Shown here: piece after piece, positions 53,690 to 55,001 of the stretch
Position numbering within the stretch: the stretch's first letter is position 1
Layout: every line of letters starts with the position of its first letter
Origin: a virus
IMG/VR virus record: IMGVR_UViG_3300024288_000002
Location: 1-55,001 of that record
DNA: 55,001 nucleotides
Strand: one strand, 5' to 3'
Position numbers and translations under genes: made by a program
Notes under the pieces: model-generated
What the model was told of the DNA's origin: nothing
What the model saw: the letters and a program-made list of their open reading frames with translations, nothing else
Database searches by the model: none

Positions 53690-54070
53690 TTACTTGTTCG
53701 TAACCGACTCAAGATCCAATTCGAGCTGGTTAGGATCTTGAATCTGCATGATCTGGATCTTGTTACGCTCCAAGTAACGAACTAGGAAGTTCCGTACTTC
53801 CTCGTTCGTAACGTTCCTGAGGTTCTCTCCGAAGATCTTTTCGCCTTTTACGATCATTCCGTTCCGGAGGTAGTTATACATCATCTGAGGACGAACCTCA
53901 GCCTTACCTACGCTCCGTAGGATCGTGTTAAGGATCTTAGAAATACCATACGCAGTATATAGATCCTCTGTGACGTACTCTTCGATACTAAACATAGCGC
54001 TTACCCTTCGGTTAGGTGTGTATCGAGATCTTTGAATCCCTCCGAAGGTTCGCCTAACGAACCTACTCAT
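53690..54070 (-). CDS. putative DNA-binding protein inside inverted repeats
   Basis: A 126-residue basic protein starting MSRFVRRTFGGIQRSRYTPN. The middle (YGISKILNTILRSVGKAEVR, PQMMYNYLRNGMIVKGEKIF) resembles a helix-turn-helix and shares the V.PQ..Y.Y..N pattern with the protein at 45624. The end (RYLERNKIQIMQIQDPNQLE) is helical and acidic. GGAGAGAGGATC precedes the ATG at 54070. The first 10 codons lie inside an inverted repeat whose partner is at 53635-53668, so inversion of the segment would leave the coding frame intact on the other strand. Confidence 0.6.
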   Translation of the reverse strand: MSRFVRRTFGGIQRSRYTPNRRVSAMFSIEEYVTEDLYTAYGISKILNTILRSVGKAEVRPQMMYNYLRNGMIVKGEKIFGENLRNVTNEEVRNFLVRYLERNKIQIMQIQDPNQLELDLESVTNK

Positions 54071-54074
54071 GATC
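54041..54074. repeat. inner inverted repeat, right copy
   Basis: Carries the start codon and first ten codons of the gene at 53690-54070 on the - strand; partner of 53635-53668 (32/34 identity). Confidence 0.8.
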
Positions 54075-54103
54075 CTCTCTCCGCTCCGTAGGATCTGGAG
54101 CAT

Positions 54104-54650
54104 ATGGAGGTAAATCCGGCCTTATGCGGATATAGTGCGGAATGTCCTGGATTTTGCTGTGTAGTACGATTTTATCCTCTCTGTGCATATTATCCGGTGC
54201 TTTATGATGATGATGCAGGACATTTCCGCATAACTCGTGTTATGTCCGGATTTATCGTTCTATATCGGTCCATACTGCGCTATGTCCGGATATTTGCTAC
54301 TTTATCAGCTAAATTACGGTTTTATGACCTTTGTTCAGGTTATGTACTCTTTTACCGGTAAATATGGCGAATTTCCATACTATGAGCCGGTTTATCCGAG
54401 TATATCCGCACTTTTCCGTCATTATCCGCAGATACGGTGCTTTATCCGTAGGTACTACGAAAACGTCCGTTATAATGCGCTTTACCATGGTATTTCTCCT
54501 TATGTCCGGATTTATACTGTTTTATCCGGACATACCGCGGTATGGACCGATATATCCTGCTCTGTCACGATTTAGTTGTCAATATACGGATAAGTACGGA
54601 TTTCACCCGATTTATCGGTTCATATCCGGATATGTCCGGATTTAGCCGGC
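54104..54650. repeat. degenerate 21-bp repeat array (TATGTCCGGATTTAT type)
   Basis: About 25 degenerate units built around TATGTCCGGATTTAT or TTATCCG, spaced by about 18-23 bases. The period keeps all three + frames largely open and yields heptad-like translations (for example MSGFIVL, YVRIFAT), so the frames seen there are by-products. No ribosome site is convincing. Candidate roles are replication origin, partition-like or packaging site, or protein-binding array at the divergent junction of the two arms. Confidence 0.65.
54501..54528. repeat. outer inverted repeat, right copy (28 bp)
   Basis: Perfect inverted partner of 53581-53608, here part of the 21-bp repeat array. Confidence 0.75.
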
Positions 54651-54854
54651 GGTTTCTGTACTTATAACTATATTATATCACATTTTTCAAGATCTTTACC
54701 GACCCGAGGGTTCTAGTAGCTGCGAGAGTAAAAAACAAAGAGACGTTTGATAGACATACTAGCATCTCTTTACTACTAAACAGCCTAGTAGAAAGTCTCT
54801 CTATAATTCTAACTAGTCTAAGTAAAGGTCTATTTAAACCTAGAGAGTTTGGTT
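54651..54854. other. AT-rich divergent intergenic region
   Basis: About 200 A+T-rich bases between the repeat array and the left-arm promoter. Short stems are seen (CTACTA/TAGTAG; CTCTCT/AGAGAG). TATAAT-like boxes occur on both strands (54673 region on the - strand; about 54805 on the + strand) but without good -35 partners. No gene. Confidence 0.4.
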
Positions 54855-55001
54855 AGAAGTGAGTAGTACCTTAAGGAGGTATACTGAGATATAGTGAATT
54901 GTTGGCCTTTATACGAGGAACAAGGTATAATCAGATGAAGGACCCTGGGAGGTGTGATGAGCAAGATCGATAGGGACTCAAGAGTGGATCTCTGACGAAG
55001 C
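54855..55001. repeat. terminal direct repeat, right copy
   Basis: Repeats 1-149 with a 2-base deletion within the first codons of the first gene, giving a frame that stops after MSKIDRDSRVDL. The deletion is either a sequencing or assembly error at a contig end or a real variant. Confidence 0.9.

Noticed and set aside
54104-54645. Overlapping open frames on the + strand (85-112 codons)
   Set aside because: They arise from the 21-bp repeat period, which keeps frames open; translations are heptad-like low-complexity repeats with no ribosome sites.
1-55001. CRISPR array, insertion sequences, integrase or rRNA
   Set aside because: No regular direct repeats with unique spacers, no transposase or integrase motifs and no rRNA-like sequence were seen. 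The 21-bp array is degenerate and lacks spacers.

Overview
This window is an essentially complete genome of a tailed double-stranded DNA phage with a long tail (siphovirus-like tail genes). The first 149 bases recur at the end (54855-55001) with a 2-base difference, so the unit is a circular or circularly permuted sequence of about 54.85 kb. The host is probably an actinobacterium, possibly Streptomyces. This is inferred from the actinophage-type gene set, the DNA polymerase with a fused uracil-DNA glycosylase domain, the GH25 lysozyme and the secreted I36-type protease-inhibitor-like proteins. I see no integrase and no obvious lysogeny repressor, which suggests a lytic lifestyle.

Left arm (1-22.9 kb, all + strand): a sigma70-like promoter at 48-77 starts a virion operon. 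It holds a possible small terminase, a cluster of beta-rich virion proteins (Ig-like, LamG-like), a possible Acb2-type anti-CBASS protein, the large terminase, a thermonuclease-like protein, and a Mu-gp29-like portal. A second copy of the same promoter at 7624-7653 drives the Mu-I-like protease/scaffold, decoration protein, major capsid, connectors, major tail protein, tail chaperones joined by a -1 frameshift, tape measure, tail tip proteins, endolysin and small membrane proteins. A strong hairpin at 22916-22964 separates the two convergent arms.

Right arm (54.1-23.0 kb, all - strand): the distal part (about 42-54 kb) is packed with small orphan genes, small zinc-ribbon and DNA-binding proteins, and tRNA-like RNAs with abnormal anticodon arms. 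Transcription there appears to start repeatedly from a conserved promoter type (TTGTAG, 19 bases, TATAAT). Further on come a SNF2-like helicase, zinc-ribbon genes, a secreted module (one lipoprotein and two protease-inhibitor-like proteins), and a recombination and replication block (RecB/Cas4-like nuclease, Sak4-like ATPase, DUF669-like ssDNA-binding candidate, primase-helicase). The arm then holds a full preQ0 pathway (QueC, QueE, QueD, FolE) with a TGT/DpdA-like transglycosylase, which together predict 7-deazaguanine modification of the phage DNA. It ends with the UDG-PolA fusion, a degenerate HNH protein, a P-loop protein and a RuvC-like nuclease.

The least explained features are: a repeated intergenic CGCCC(C)TGTGGG element; tRNA-like RNAs without a normal anticodon loop; a gene at 53690-54070 flanked by 34-bp inverted repeats that carry its start codon, so it could be a reading-frame-preserving inversion cassette; and about 500 bp of degenerate 21-bp repeats at 54.1-54.65 kb.
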